The translations under genes and the position numbers were made by a program. The notes beneath the pieces were generated by a model, which saw only the letters and a program-made list of their open reading frames with translations, did no database searches and was not told where the DNA came from. Below, piece after piece: positions 45,224 through 53,458 of a DNA stretch of 64,000 nucleotides (positions are counted from its first letter, which is position 1; each line of letters starts with the position of its first letter). Source of the stretch: an uncultured Pelagibacteraceae bacterium. Lineage in GTDB: Bacteria; Pseudomonadota; Alphaproteobacteria; Pelagibacterales; Pelagibacteraceae. The stretch spans positions 1 to 64,000 of the forward strand of contig CABZFJ010000001.1 of assembly GCA_902524995.1 (NCBI GenBank). The letters run 5' to 3'.

Positions 45224-45608
45224 TTTCAATTTTTTGGTCTTCTAACGTTACATCAATAACTTCTGTGGACAGTGTTATAATTCCATTTTTTGAAAATAAC
45301 AGAACTATTTCAAAATTTTCTTTTTTTTTAAAAATATCAATTGCAAATAATTCTAAAGTTAAATCTGCATTGGACTGGTTAATGTTTTTAGACTTGGAAC
45401 TTTCAATAAATTCAAATTTTACAACACTATTAATAGGTTTGCCACCATCTGTTTCCTTATCTATTCTTAAAACAGAAAATAAAAAAATTTTTGTAGATGG
45501 CAAATATTTTATATCAGAAATTTTGACTTTAGATTCTGCACATATTGCTGATATAATTTGTAAGTCACCTGGAGATTGAGCAATTACTTTCTTTAAAAAA
45601 TTATTCAC
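45207..45608 (-). CDS. DUF2948 family protein
   Basis: 133 aa. The segment AQSPGDLQIISAICAESKVKISDIKYLP is characteristic of DUF2948, an alphaproteobacterial family placed between murA and hisD, exactly as here. Conserved DALTLELFAIDI-like region appears as DLTLELFAIDIF. No enzyme motif, signal peptide or membrane helix is visible. Its start shares one base with the stop of murA and it overlaps hisD by 17 nt. Function unknown. Confidence 0.82.
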   Translation of the reverse strand: MNNFLKKVIAQSPGDLQIISAICAESKVKISDIKYLPSTKIFLFSVLRIDKETDGGKPINSVVKFEFIESSKSKNINQSNADLTLELFAIDIFKKKENFEIVLLFSKNGIITLSTEVIDVTLEDQKIENDKSN

Positions 45609-46870
45609 TAAGATATTCTTTTTATTTTTACCCCAATTTTTTTTAATTTATTTTCAATTTTTTCATAACCTCTGTCTAAATGATATACTCTATTTATAAT
45701 AGATGTTCCTCTTGAAATAAAAGCTGCTAAAACCAAAGCTACTGATGCCCTTAAATCACTAGACATTAACTCAGCTCCCTCTAAATTATTAGTTCCTTCA
45801 ATAATTGCCTTATTACCTTTAATATTTATTTTTGCACCTAATCTTTTTAATTCTGGGACATGCATAAATCTGTTTTCAAATATATTTTCTTCAATTGTGC
45901 TTTTACCGTTCGCTCTAGTTAATAATACCATAATTTGAGCTTGCAAATCAGTGGGGAAGTTTGGATATTCTCTAGTTTTTAAAAAATTCAAACTTTTAAT
46001 TTTTTTTGGTCCCTTAATTTGAATTGTATTTTTTGTGGTTTTTATCTTTGCTCCAATTTTCTTAAGTAAATTTATCTCTGTATCGATAATTTTTGGTTCA
46101 AAATTTTTAATTTTTAAGTTTCCACCATTTAAACATGCGGCAATACAAAAAGTACCTGCTTCAATTCTATCATTCATGATTGAGTAAGTTATACTTTTTA
46201 ATGTTTTAACACCCTCTATTTTTAAAGTTCTTTTACCAATCCATTTGATCTTGGCACCAGCTGTTTTAAGAAAATTTGTTAAATCCTTGATCTCAGGCTC
46301 TATAGCACAATTCTTTATTATTGTTATTCCTTTTGCAAGACAAGCAGCCAGAATTGAATTTTCGGTAGCTCCAACAGATATTTTTGAAAATTTTATTTCT
46401 GAACCAACTAATCCCTCTTGAGCTTTTGCATTAACATAACCTTTTTCAATTTGTATTTTAACACCTAACTTTGATATAGCTTTTAAATGAATATCTATTG
46501 GTCTTACTCCTATACTGCAACCACCTGGGCTACTTACTTTTGCTTTTTTATATTTTGCTAATAAAGGACCAAGAACTAAAATTCCTGCTCTCATTGTTTT
46601 AACTAGAGAATAAGGTGCAAAAAAATTATTTTTTTTTCCTTTTGAGATTGTCGCGATTTTTTTATTATTTTTAAAGCTAATTTTTTTTCCTAATGATTTT
46701 AGCAAATTAAGCATTGTATCAATATCTTTAACTCTTGGAAGATTTTTAATTGTTACATTTCTATCAAAGAGTAAAGTCGCGGCGAGTATTGGTAGAGCAG
46801 CATTTTTACTTCCAGAAATTGATACCTCTCCTCTGATCTTAGAGGGACCATTAATTTTAAATTTATCCAT
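45608..46870 (-). CDS. murA: UDP-N-acetylglucosamine 1-carboxyvinyltransferase
   Basis: First committed step of peptidoglycan synthesis. The PEP-binding Cys is kept (Cys118 in SPGGCSIGVRPIDIHL), so fosfomycin sensitivity is expected. The N-terminal SGSKNAALPILAA with Lys22, TREYPNFPTDLQAQ and the C-terminal DLRASVALVLAAF and HLDRGYE are typical. 420 aa. One base separates it from dcd. It shares its EPSP-synthase fold with aroA at 26 kb. Confidence 0.96.
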   Translation of the reverse strand: MDKFKINGPSKIRGEVSISGSKNAALPILAATLLFDRNVTIKNLPRVKDIDTMLNLLKSLGKKISFKNNKKIATISKGKKNNFFAPYSLVKTMRAGILVLGPLLAKYKKAKVSSPGGCSIGVRPIDIHLKAISKLGVKIQIEKGYVNAKAQEGLVGSEIKFSKISVGATENSILAACLAKGITIIKNCAIEPEIKDLTNFLKTAGAKIKWIGKRTLKIEGVKTLKSITYSIMNDRIEAGTFCIAACLNGGNLKIKNFEPKIIDTEINLLKKIGAKIKTTKNTIQIKGPKKIKSLNFLKTREYPNFPTDLQAQIMVLLTRANGKSTIEENIFENRFMHVPELKRLGAKINIKGNKAIIEGTNNLEGAELMSSDLRASVALVLAAFISRGTSIINRVYHLDRGYEKIENKLKKIGVKIKRIS

Positions 46871-46871
46871 T

Positions 46872-47426
46872 TTAAATTTTGGGAAGCGTTACCCCTTTTT
46901 GACCCATATATTTTCCATTTCTATCGGCATATGAAACATCAGGTTTCTCATTCCCTCTTAAAAATATAAATTGAGCCACACCCTCATTTGCATAAATTTT
47001 GGCTGGTAATGGAGTTGTGTTTGAAAATTCAAGGGTCACATGGCCTTCCCATCCTGGTTCCAAAGGTGTTACATTAACAATTATTCCACATCTAGCATAA
47101 GTAGACTTACCTAAACAAATGACTAGAACATCGCTAGGAATTTTAAAATATTCGACAGTTCTTGCTAAAACAAAAGAATTTGGTGGAATAATACATTCAT
47201 CGGATTCTTTCGTTACAAAATTTGTTGGTTTAAAATTTTTTGGATCTACAATCTCAGAGTTAACATTAGTAAATATTTTAAACTCATTAGATACTCTGGC
47301 ATCGTAGCCGTATGAAGAAACACCAAATGAAATTTTTCCCTCCCTTATTTGTTTATCTTCAAATGGAGAAATCATTGCTTGTTCATTTGCCATTTTGATT
47401 ATCCACTTATCTGATTGCACTGACAT
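46872..47426 (-). CDS. dcd: dCTP deaminase
   Basis: Deaminates dCTP to dUTP, feeding dTMP synthesis. [32 protein letters not shown], split here as GKSTYARCG and [10 protein letters not shown], contains the catalytic Glu. 184 aa, close to E. coli Dcd (193). The C-terminal part [10 protein letters not shown] and [11 protein letters not shown] is intact. The gene starts immediately after the stop of a 33-codon reading frame and is followed by murA. Confidence 0.95.
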   Translation of the reverse strand: MSVQSDKWIIKMANEQAMISPFEDKQIREGKISFGVSSYGYDARVSNEFKIFTNVNSEIVDPKNFKPTNFVTKESDECIIPPNSFVLARTVEYFKIPSDVLVICLGKSTYARCGIIVNVTPLEPGWEGHVTLEFSNTTPLPAKIYANEGVAQFIFLRGNEKPDVSYADRNGKYMGQKGVTLPKI

Positions 47427-47528
47427 TTATTTATTTTTTTTATTTTTTCTTTGAAAAATTTTTCTTTTTCTTAAGTTTTTACGCAAAGCCTCTTCGAGTT
47501 TAGCTTTTTTATCCTTCTTCCTGTCCAT
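47427..47528 (-). CDS. Small basic protein of 33 aa upstream of dcd
   Basis: ATG at 47528, stop TAA at 47429-47427 directly adjoining the dcd ATG. The product is very basic: MDRKKDKKAKLEEALRKNL then RKRKIFQRKN and a short tail. The core LEEALRKNLRKRK looks like short conserved proteins (pattern LxxALRxNLxRRK) that I recall near murA in alphaproteobacteria; this is memory, not a search. It lies 5 bp after the next upstream gene, so it fits the operon. Function unknown; RNA or ribosome binding is a guess from charge. Confidence 0.55.
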   Translation of the reverse strand: MDRKKDKKAKLEEALRKNLRKRKIFQRKNKKNK

Positions 47529-47533
47529 CTTGA

Positions 47534-47731
47534 TTACTTTTTGTTTGGATTGGTAAGGTGATCCAAAGTTATTACTTGATCGATCGGTATAGTTTTATCT
47601 TCTTGACTTTTGGGGTCACCTTCTTTTGCTACTTTTTTTGCTCTTTTTTCTGCAAGCTTTTTTTCTCTTTTAGCCTGCTTCTCCATAGCTTTAGCTCCTC
47701 TTGTCGATTTATAATCGTAGTGAATTCCCAT
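47534..47731 (-). CDS. Small lysine-rich protein, unknown function
   Basis: 65 aa from ATG 47731 (MGIHYDYKSTRGAKAMEKQA); a TTG four codons upstream is possible but less likely. The middle is a charged helix (KREKKLAEKRAKKVAKEG) and the C-terminus is IPIDQVITLDHLTN. No membrane segment or metal motif. It heads the group [65 aa]-[33 aa]-dcd-murA-DUF2948-hisD-infA. I do not recognise a characterised family; the regular helix argues for a real gene rather than chance. Confidence 0.6.
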   Translation of the reverse strand: MGIHYDYKSTRGAKAMEKQAKREKKLAEKRAKKVAKEGDPKSQEDKTIPIDQVITLDHLTNPNKK

Positions 47732-47812
47732 ATCATTTACCAAATTTAGATATACCTGATTTTTGTAAAAAATTAAGGCAATTATTTGAAAAAAACAATT
47801 TTATACACTAAT

Positions 47813-47818
47813 TATAAT
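47813..47818 (+). promoter_or_regulatory. -10 element of tRNA-Thr
   Basis: Perfect TATAAT whose end is 8 nt before the mature 5' base of tRNA-Thr. TTGAAA at 47786-47791 is a possible -35, but the 21-bp spacer is too long for a normal sigma-70 promoter, so another -35 or an extended -10 may be used. Confidence 0.4.
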
Positions 47819-47826
47819 TAAAAAAA

Positions 47827-47900
47827 GCCCTCATAGTTAAATGGTATAACACGTCCATGGTAAGGATGAGTTTCCAGTTCAATTCTGGGTGAGGGCACCA
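47827..47900 (+). tRNA. tRNA-Thr (GGU)
   Basis: 74 nt with encoded CCA. Acceptor GCCCUCA/UGAGGGC, D arm GUUA/UAAC with a short loop, anticodon stem CGUCC/GGAUG, loop AUGGUAA giving GGU, T arm UCCAG/CUGGG, discriminator A73. Single gene, facing the VTT membrane-protein gene with only one base between the CCA and the opposing stop codon, so no terminator is possible in between. Confidence 0.93.
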
Positions 47901-47901
47901 G

Positions 47902-48618
47902 TTATTTATAGAATTTTTTTCTTATCATAAATCCAATTAAAAACAAGATTATCATACCAACAATTGGAACATAAATATCTGGACTTATAATTATATCAAA
48001 TATACTTGGAAGGTCTTGATTGTTTTCAATTACTTTATTTAATCCTGCACCAAGTGAAGCTCCAACGAATAACTGTGGTGTCATTCCAATAACAGATCCA
48101 AAAAAGAAATTTCTAATCTTAATATTAAATAATGTTGGCAAAATATTTGAGATAAAAAAAGGTATACCGCCGACAAATCTATATATTAAAAAAAAAGTAA
48201 ATTCATTTTTTTTAAATTTTTCGGTAAGATTAGAAAATTTTGATGAAAATTTTTTTTTAATTAAATCTTTAAAAAAATAATTTGAACAAATATATAAAAG
48301 TGTTGCGCCAATAGATAAACCAAATACTATAAGAATTGTCCCTATCCATTTTCCAAATATAAATCCTCCAACTAAAAAAACTGGTGATCCAAATCCTAAG
48401 AGCATAACCCATATAATCACTCCGATAAAAAATAAAATGCTGGCAATAAAAAGATTGGAATTTTTGATTTCATTTAGTTTATCTCTATTATTTTTTATAA
48501 GTTCAAAACTTGAAAAGTCATCTAATGAGAAATAGCAAAAAAAAAGCAACAAAAAACCAGTAACTATGGAAAGATATATAATACCGAGAATAATTTTTAA
48601 TTTATTTTCGTTTTCCAT
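47902..48618 (-). CDS. TVP38/TMEM64-family (VTT domain) membrane protein
   Basis: 238 aa with about five membrane segments (first at about 9-31; then near 58-80, 85-107, 165-185 and the C-terminus). Family residues: FGSPVFLVGGFIFG with the first re-entrant glycine-rich loop, and FFLIYRFVGGIPFFISNILPTLF, the conserved RxxxxxPF/NxxxG region of the VTT (DedA-superfamily) fold. Relatives act as lipid scramblases or transporters; the substrate here is unknown. Monocistronic, divergent from rpmH. Confidence 0.82.
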   Translation of the reverse strand: MENENKLKIILGIIYLSIVTGFLLLFFCYFSLDDFSSFELIKNNRDKLNEIKNSNLFIASILFFIGVIIWVMLLGFGSPVFLVGGFIFGKWIGTILIVFGLSIGATLLYICSNYFFKDLIKKKFSSKFSNLTEKFKKNEFTFFLIYRFVGGIPFFISNILPTLFNIKIRNFFFGSVIGMTPQLFVGASLGAGLNKVIENNQDLPSIFDIIISPDIYVPIVGMIILFLIGFMIRKKFYK

Positions 48619-48702
48619 TTTGTTTTAATTTATTAAAAATCGCTGTACTTATATACATTAAATTGTATAACTACCGAAATTTAACAAAAAAGAAGCCTTA
48701 AT

Positions 48703-48837
48703 ATGAAACGTACATATCAACCTAGTAAAAAAGTGAGAAAAAGAAGGCATGGTTTTAGGTCTAAAATGAAGACTAAAGGTGGAAGAAAACTAATTAGAAG
48801 AAGAAGAAGTAAGGGTAGAAAAAAACTCACTGTTTAA
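48703..48837 (+). CDS. rpmH: 50S ribosomal protein L34
   Basis: 44 aa, [18 protein letters not shown], with [18 protein letters not shown]: the invariant bL34 sequence. It lines the exit-tunnel region of the large subunit. First gene of the conserved rpmH-rnpA-yidD-yidC cluster; its stop shares a base with the rnpA start (TAATG). In many bacteria this cluster is near oriC and dnaA, but neither is visible here. Confidence 0.97.
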   Translation: MKRTYQPSKKVRKRRHGFRSKMKTKGGRKLIRRRRSKGRKKLTV

Positions 48838-49178
48838 TGCAGGTCAAATTAAAAAGTTTATCCAAAAATGAGGATTTTAAATTTGTTTTAAATGGTAAAA
48901 AAATTTCAAATAGATATTCAACAATTTTTTATAGGAGATTAGAAAATAAAAGTAATAGATATTTTAATATAAGTTTTATTACAAAAAAAAAGATTGGTAC
49001 AGCTGTTATAAGAAATAAAATTAAAAGAAGATTAAGAAATATGATGAATGAGGCTTTAAAAAAAATTAAAATTAACCTTAACTATAGTTATTTATTAATT
49101 GCTAGAAAATCTGTTTTAGAAGACGAGTACAATTTTATTAAAATAAAACTTTTTAGTGAGTTAAAAAAAATTAGATAG
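48837..49178 (+). CDS. rnpA: Ribonuclease P protein component
   Basis: 113 aa protein cofactor of RNase P, which matures tRNA 5' ends. The RNR motif RNKIKRRLRNMMNEA is the family signature and the N-terminal aromatic part (LSKNEDFKFVLNGKKI) is recognisable. Short and divergent, as usual for SAR11-like genomes. Located between rpmH and yidD in the standard order. RNase P would have to process the tRNA-Phe embedded after infA. Confidence 0.93.
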   Translation: MQVKLKSLSKNEDFKFVLNGKKISNRYSTIFYRRLENKSNRYFNISFITKKKIGTAVIRNKIKRRLRNMMNEALKKIKINLNYSYLLIARKSVLEDEYNFIKIKLFSELKKIR

Positions 49179-49180
49179 TT

Positions 49181-49420
49181 ATGATTAAAAAAGGATTAAT
49201 ATATTTAATTAAATTTTATAAATATTTCATTTCACCAGTTATGGGTAATAATTGCAGGTATCTTCCAACCTGTTCGGAGTATTTTATTGATAGTTTAAAT
49301 GCATATGGTGTTTTGAAAGGTTGTTACAAAGGTATTAAAAGAATTTTATCTTGTCATCCCGTAAAATTTTTGGGTGGAGGACATGGGTATGATCCGGTAA
49401 AGAAAAAGAATATTAAATAA
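49181..49420 (+). CDS. yidD: Membrane protein insertion efficiency factor YidD
   Basis: 79 aa. Core motif CRYLPTCSEYFIDSLNAYGVLKG with paired Cys, GIKRILSCHPVKFLGGGHGYDPV at the C-terminus (both quoted in parts): CRYLPTCSEY and CHPVKFLGGGHGYDPV. The amphipathic N-terminus (LIYLIKFYKYFISPVMG) binds the inner membrane. It assists YidC in membrane protein insertion and shares a base with the yidC start. Confidence 0.95.
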   Translation: MIKKGLIYLIKFYKYFISPVMGNNCRYLPTCSEYFIDSLNAYGVLKGCYKGIKRILSCHPVKFLGGGHGYDPVKKKNIK

Positions 49421-51102
49421 TGGACACAAGAAACGTAATAGCAGCAATTTCATTAAGTGCGGCAGTAATAATTCTCTACGGATTATTTTTTGCTCCGCCA
49501 AGTCCCGATCCAAAGCAGGTAACTAATAATGATCAAAATAAGAACAATCTTCAACTTAATGAAGCACCAAAAATAGAGCAGAATGTTGAAAATAATAAAG
49601 TTTCTAGATCAGAGGCAATTAACAAAGTTGAAAGGATACTTTTTGAAAATGAAAATATTAAAGGTTCTATTTCGCTAGAGGGATCATTAATTGATGACCT
49701 AATTTTCAAGAAATATACTGAAACTCTAGACTCTGATGAAAATGTAGTTTTGCTTAATCCTAAAGAATCTGAAAATGGTTACTATATAGAAACAGGTTGG
49801 GCTATAAATAATAAAGATATCGAAGTTCCTAATTCAAATACAAAATGGGAAGTTATCGGCAATAAATTACTAACACCAAACACTCCAATTAAATTGGTAT
49901 GGAATAATGAGCAGAATATAACTTTTGAGAAAGAAATAAGTATAGATGATAAATTTTTATTTACTATAAACCAAAAAATTACGAATAATACTCAGAATAC
50001 TTATAACTTTTATCCCTACGGACAGATTATTAGAAACCTGGCTCCTGATGTAACTGATTTTTATATATTACATGAAGGTTTATTAGGTGTTTTTGATGAT
50101 AATCTTGTTGAAGAAGATTACGATGACATTAAGGACAAAAAGTACTCTGTAAATGCTAACAAAGGATGGATGGGTATTACAGATAAATATTGGATAACAA
50201 GTTTAATCCCAGAAAGTGATAAAAGTTTTAGATCTGATTTCGATTATAAAAATAAATTTAAAGCTAATTTCATTGAGACTGCTGCAACAGAAGTTAGAGC
50301 TAATGAAAGTAAAACTAATCAGGTAAAAGTGATTATTGCAGCAAAAGAAGTGGATGTTGTTGATGGTTATGCGGAAAAACTAAATATTAATAAGTTTGAT
50401 TTAGCAATTGATTGGGGTTTCTTATATTTTTTAACAAAACCCATATTTTTAATATCAGATTATTTTTTTAAGTTAACTGGCAACTATGGAATTGCAATTA
50501 TACTTATTACTGCTTGTATAAGAATATTATTTTTTCCTCTCGCTAACTACTCATTTAGATCAATGGCAAAAATGAAAGTTCTTCAACCCGAAATGGTTAG
50601 GCTTAAAGAGCTTCATAAGGAAGATAAAATGAAGTTACAGCAAGAAATGATGGCTCTTTACAAAAGAGAGAAAGTGAATCCTGTAAGTGGATGTTTGCCT
50701 ATTTTAATTCAAATACCATTCTTTTTTGCAATTTATAAAATGTTGTTTGTTACAATTGAAATGAGACATCAGCCTTTTTTTGGTTGGATACACGATCTAA
50801 GTGAAAGAGATCCAACAAGTTTATTTAATTTATTTGGTTTATTACCATATGATGTCCCATCTTTTTTAATTATCGGCGCTTGGCCTGTAGCTATGGGTGT
50901 AACAATGTGGATGCAACAAAAACTTAACCCAACACCACCAGATCCAATTCAGCAAAAAATTTTCATGTTTTTTCCCGTATTCTTAACAGTTATACTTGCA
51001 CCTTTTCCATCAGGGTTAGTTATATATTGGACAATTAATAACGTACTTACAATGGCACAACAGTATGTAATTATGAAGAGAACTTCAGTTAAAACAGTTT
51101 AA
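49420..51102 (+). CDS. yidC: Membrane protein insertase YidC
   Basis: 560 aa. An N-terminal helix (residues 5-24), a large periplasmic domain (about 30-330), and the conserved insertase core with five helices starting near GFLYFLTKPIFLI. The GNYGIAIILITACIRIL helix carries the hydrophilic-groove Arg, and PVSGCLPILIQIPFFFA and FPSGLVIYWTINNVL are signature segments. Directly followed by argB; the GTPase engB, which often intervenes in alphaproteobacteria, is not here. Confidence 0.97.
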   Translation: MDTRNVIAAISLSAAVIILYGLFFAPPSPDPKQVTNNDQNKNNLQLNEAPKIEQNVENNKVSRSEAINKVERILFENENIKGSISLEGSLIDDLIFKKYTETLDSDENVVLLNPKESENGYYIETGWAINNKDIEVPNSNTKWEVIGNKLLTPNTPIKLVWNNEQNITFEKEISIDDKFLFTINQKITNNTQNTYNFYPYGQIIRNLAPDVTDFYILHEGLLGVFDDNLVEEDYDDIKDKKYSVNANKGWMGITDKYWITSLIPESDKSFRSDFDYKNKFKANFIETAATEVRANESKTNQVKVIIAAKEVDVVDGYAEKLNINKFDLAIDWGFLYFLTKPIFLISDYFFKLTGNYGIAIILITACIRILFFPLANYSFRSMAKMKVLQPEMVRLKELHKEDKMKLQQEMMALYKREKVNPVSGCLPILIQIPFFFAIYKMLFVTIEMRHQPFFGWIHDLSERDPTSLFNLFGLLPYDVPSFLIIGAWPVAMGVTMWMQQKLNPTPPDPIQQKIFMFFPVFLTVILAPFPSGLVIYWTINNVLTMAQQYVIMKRTSVKTV

Positions 51103-51105
51103 TTG

Positions 51106-51954
51106 ATGGAATTAGATAAGATTATTCCAGCAGATGGGCCGAATATTAATGAGGTTGAAAAATATATAGATAAATATCAGTCTGAGGTTGTAGTAATTAA
51201 ATGTGGTGGATCTGTTTTATTAAATAAAAGACTATTTAATCAGTTCATAGAAGATATTTCAGTGATAAACAAAATTGGTTTATCAGCAATAGTAGTTCAT
51301 GGTGGAGGTAAAAATATTAAAAAAAAATTAGATGAAAATAATATTGAAACAAGATTTATCAAAGGACTTAGGGTTTCAGACGAAAAAACAATAAGATATA
51401 TAGAAGAGGCTTTATTAGAGCTTAATTTAGAGATTTTACATGAATTAAAATCAAAAAACACTAATGTTTGTTCAATATCACCTAAAGAAAATAATGTAAT
51501 TAATATTATTCCTGAGAGTAAAGAATTGGGATTTGTCGGGAAACCAAAAAAAATTAACAAAGAGAAAATATTAAATTCTATTAATAATAAAAAAATTCCA
51601 ATTGTTGTCCCTTTGGGATTGGGTGATGATGGTAAAATTTATAATATTAATGCAGATATTGCTGCAGGTTCAATTGCAAAAGAGATCGATGCTAAACGAC
51701 TTCTTTTGATGACAGATGTTGAGGGTGTTCTTGATGAAAATCAAAAACTAATATCTGAAATTAATCTCAATAGAGCCAACGAGATGTTAAAAAATAATAT
51801 TATTTCTGGGGGCATGATACCAAAAATAAATACTTGTTTAGATGCAATATCTAATGGTGTTAAAGGTGTAGTTATTGTTGATGGGAGAAAACCACATTCA
51901 ATACTATTTGAGTTATTTTCTGACAAGGGTGCGGGAACGTTGATAAGAAAATGA
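51106..51954 (+). CDS. argB: Acetylglutamate kinase
   Basis: Second step of arginine synthesis. VVVIKCGGSVL at the N-terminus, IVVHGGGKNIKKKL (substrate glycine loop), NINADIAAGSIAKEI and MTDVEGVLD are typical of NAGK. ATG 51106 is preferred over a TTG three bases earlier. 282 aa. It lies 3 nt after yidC and overlaps the nucleotidase gene by 4 nt. Feedback by arginine is usual in organisms with the cyclic pathway, which argJ indicates. Confidence 0.95.
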   Translation: MELDKIIPADGPNINEVEKYIDKYQSEVVVIKCGGSVLLNKRLFNQFIEDISVINKIGLSAIVVHGGGKNIKKKLDENNIETRFIKGLRVSDEKTIRYIEEALLELNLEILHELKSKNTNVCSISPKENNVINIIPESKELGFVGKPKKINKEKILNSINNKKIPIVVPLGLGDDGKIYNINADIAAGSIAKEIDAKRLLLMTDVEGVLDENQKLISEINLNRANEMLKNNIISGGMIPKINTCLDAISNGVKGVVIVDGRKPHSILFELFSDKGAGTLIRK

Positions 51955-52622
51955 ATAATTTAAAAAATATAAAAAATATTTTATTTGACTGTGATGGTGT
52001 TTTATATAGTGATTTAGAGGCAGTTTTTGGACAAGTTAGTAAAAGGATGACAGAATATATCTCAAATAAACTCAACTTAGATTTTGTAAAAGCTAGAGAA
52101 TTACAAAGAGATTATTTTCACAAATACAACACAAGCTTAAATGGATTGATGATTCATCATGATATACCACCGGAAGAATTCTTGGAGTATGTTCATGATA
52201 TTGATCTTTCATTTATGGAAAAAGATCTTGTCTTAAAAAATGAGCTTGAAAACATGAATTTAAATAAATTCGTATTCACAAACGGAAGTAGAGCTCACGT
52301 AAAAAATATAGTGAAAACTCTTGGTATTGAAGACCAATTTAAAGATATATTTGATATTGTTGATGCAAAATATCATCCTAAGCCTGAAGCTAAAGCTTTT
52401 GATCTTATGGTTGATAAATTTAAGATTAATCCAAAAGAAACTCTTTATATCGAGGATATAGCTAAAAATTTATCAATAGGTAAAGAGCGAGGAGCAATAA
52501 CAGCTTGGCTTATTAATAATGAATACTGGGGTAAAAAAGAGTCTGACAAAGATTACATCGACTATAAAATCGAAAATCTCTCTTTATTTTTAAAAGAAAT
52601 AAGGTTATTAAAAAGTTCTTAA
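51951..52622 (+). CDS. HAD-superfamily pyrimidine 5'-nucleotidase
   Basis: 223 aa HAD phosphatase. Motif I LFDCDGVLY (Asp13, Asp15), motif II FTNGSRAHV, motif III Lys in KPEAKAFDL and motif IV LYIEDIAKN. The cap region, with YHKYNTSLNGLM-like HKYNTSLNGLMIHHDI, is characteristic of the SDT1/pyrimidine 5'-nucleotidase branch. It probably dephosphorylates UMP/CMP-type or modified pyrimidine nucleotides. Between argB and dapD, an order found in other alphaproteobacteria. Confidence 0.85.
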   Translation: MNNLKNIKNILFDCDGVLYSDLEAVFGQVSKRMTEYISNKLNLDFVKARELQRDYFHKYNTSLNGLMIHHDIPPEEFLEYVHDIDLSFMEKDLVLKNELENMNLNKFVFTNGSRAHVKNIVKTLGIEDQFKDIFDIVDAKYHPKPEAKAFDLMVDKFKINPKETLYIEDIAKNLSIGKERGAITAWLINNEYWGKKESDKDYIDYKIENLSLFLKEIRLLKSS

Positions 52623-52626
52623 ATTT

Positions 52627-53454
52627 ATGAACATAGAAAATATAATCAATGATGCTTGGGAAAATAGAGACAGAGTTAGTCCAAACTCAGATGAGAGTTT
52701 AAAAAATATTGTTAACCAAATTATTGATGAATTAGATAGTGGTAAAGTCAGAGTAGCTGAAAAAATCAATGGTGAGTGGGTAACTCATCAACACATAAAA
52801 AAAGCAATTATGTTAAGTTTTAGAATGTATCCAATGGAAAATTTAAATGGTCCCTACAGTAGTTGGTATGATAAAGCACATCTTTTAAAAGGCAAAACAG
52901 CAGGTTGGTCTAAGGAGGACCATGAAAAAGCTGGTTTCAGAATGGTTCCTAATTCTCCAGTGAGAAAAGGATCTTTTGTGGGCAAAAATGCTGTTTTGAT
53001 GCCATGCTATGTGAATATAGGAGCATACATTGATGAGGGAACAATGATAGATACTTTTGCAAGAGCTGGGAGCTGTTCTCAAATTGGAAAAAATTGTCAT
53101 ATCTCTGCAGGAAGTGGGGTTGGAGGAGTTTTAGAGCCTGCACAAGCATTACCAACAATCATTGAGGACAATGTTTTTTTAGGAGCAATGTCTGAAGTTG
53201 TAGAAGGAGTGATAGTAGGCCAAGGTTCAGTTTTAAGTATGGGAATGTATATTGGACAATCAACAAAAATCGTTAACAGGAAAACAGGTGAAATAAGCTA
53301 CGGTAAAATTCCACCATATTCTGTTGTTGTACCAGGTTCTCTACCAGATAAAAACAATCCAACTGCTCCATCATTATATTGCGCAGTAATAATCAAACAA
53401 GTAGACGAAAAAACAAGATCAAAAACTTCAATAAATGATCTTTTAAGAGAATAG
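52627..53454 (+). CDS. dapD: Tetrahydrodipicolinate N-succinyltransferase
   Basis: Succinylase step of lysine and meso-DAP synthesis. 275 aa; N-terminal helical domain, then a left-handed beta-helix with hexapeptide repeats (VLMPCYVNIGAYIDEGTMID) and the signature GSCSQIGKNCHISAGSGVGG and GAMSEVVEGVIVGQGSVLSMG. It is followed 4 bp later by dapE. lysC at 4-5 kb acts upstream in the same pathway, and argD may supply the intervening transamination. Confidence 0.97.
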   Translation: MNIENIINDAWENRDRVSPNSDESLKNIVNQIIDELDSGKVRVAEKINGEWVTHQHIKKAIMLSFRMYPMENLNGPYSSWYDKAHLLKGKTAGWSKEDHEKAGFRMVPNSPVRKGSFVGKNAVLMPCYVNIGAYIDEGTMIDTFARAGSCSQIGKNCHISAGSGVGGVLEPAQALPTIIEDNVFLGAMSEVVEGVIVGQGSVLSMGMYIGQSTKIVNRKTGEISYGKIPPYSVVVPGSLPDKNNPTAPSLYCAVIIKQVDEKTRSKTSINDLLRE

Positions 53455-53458
53455 ATTA

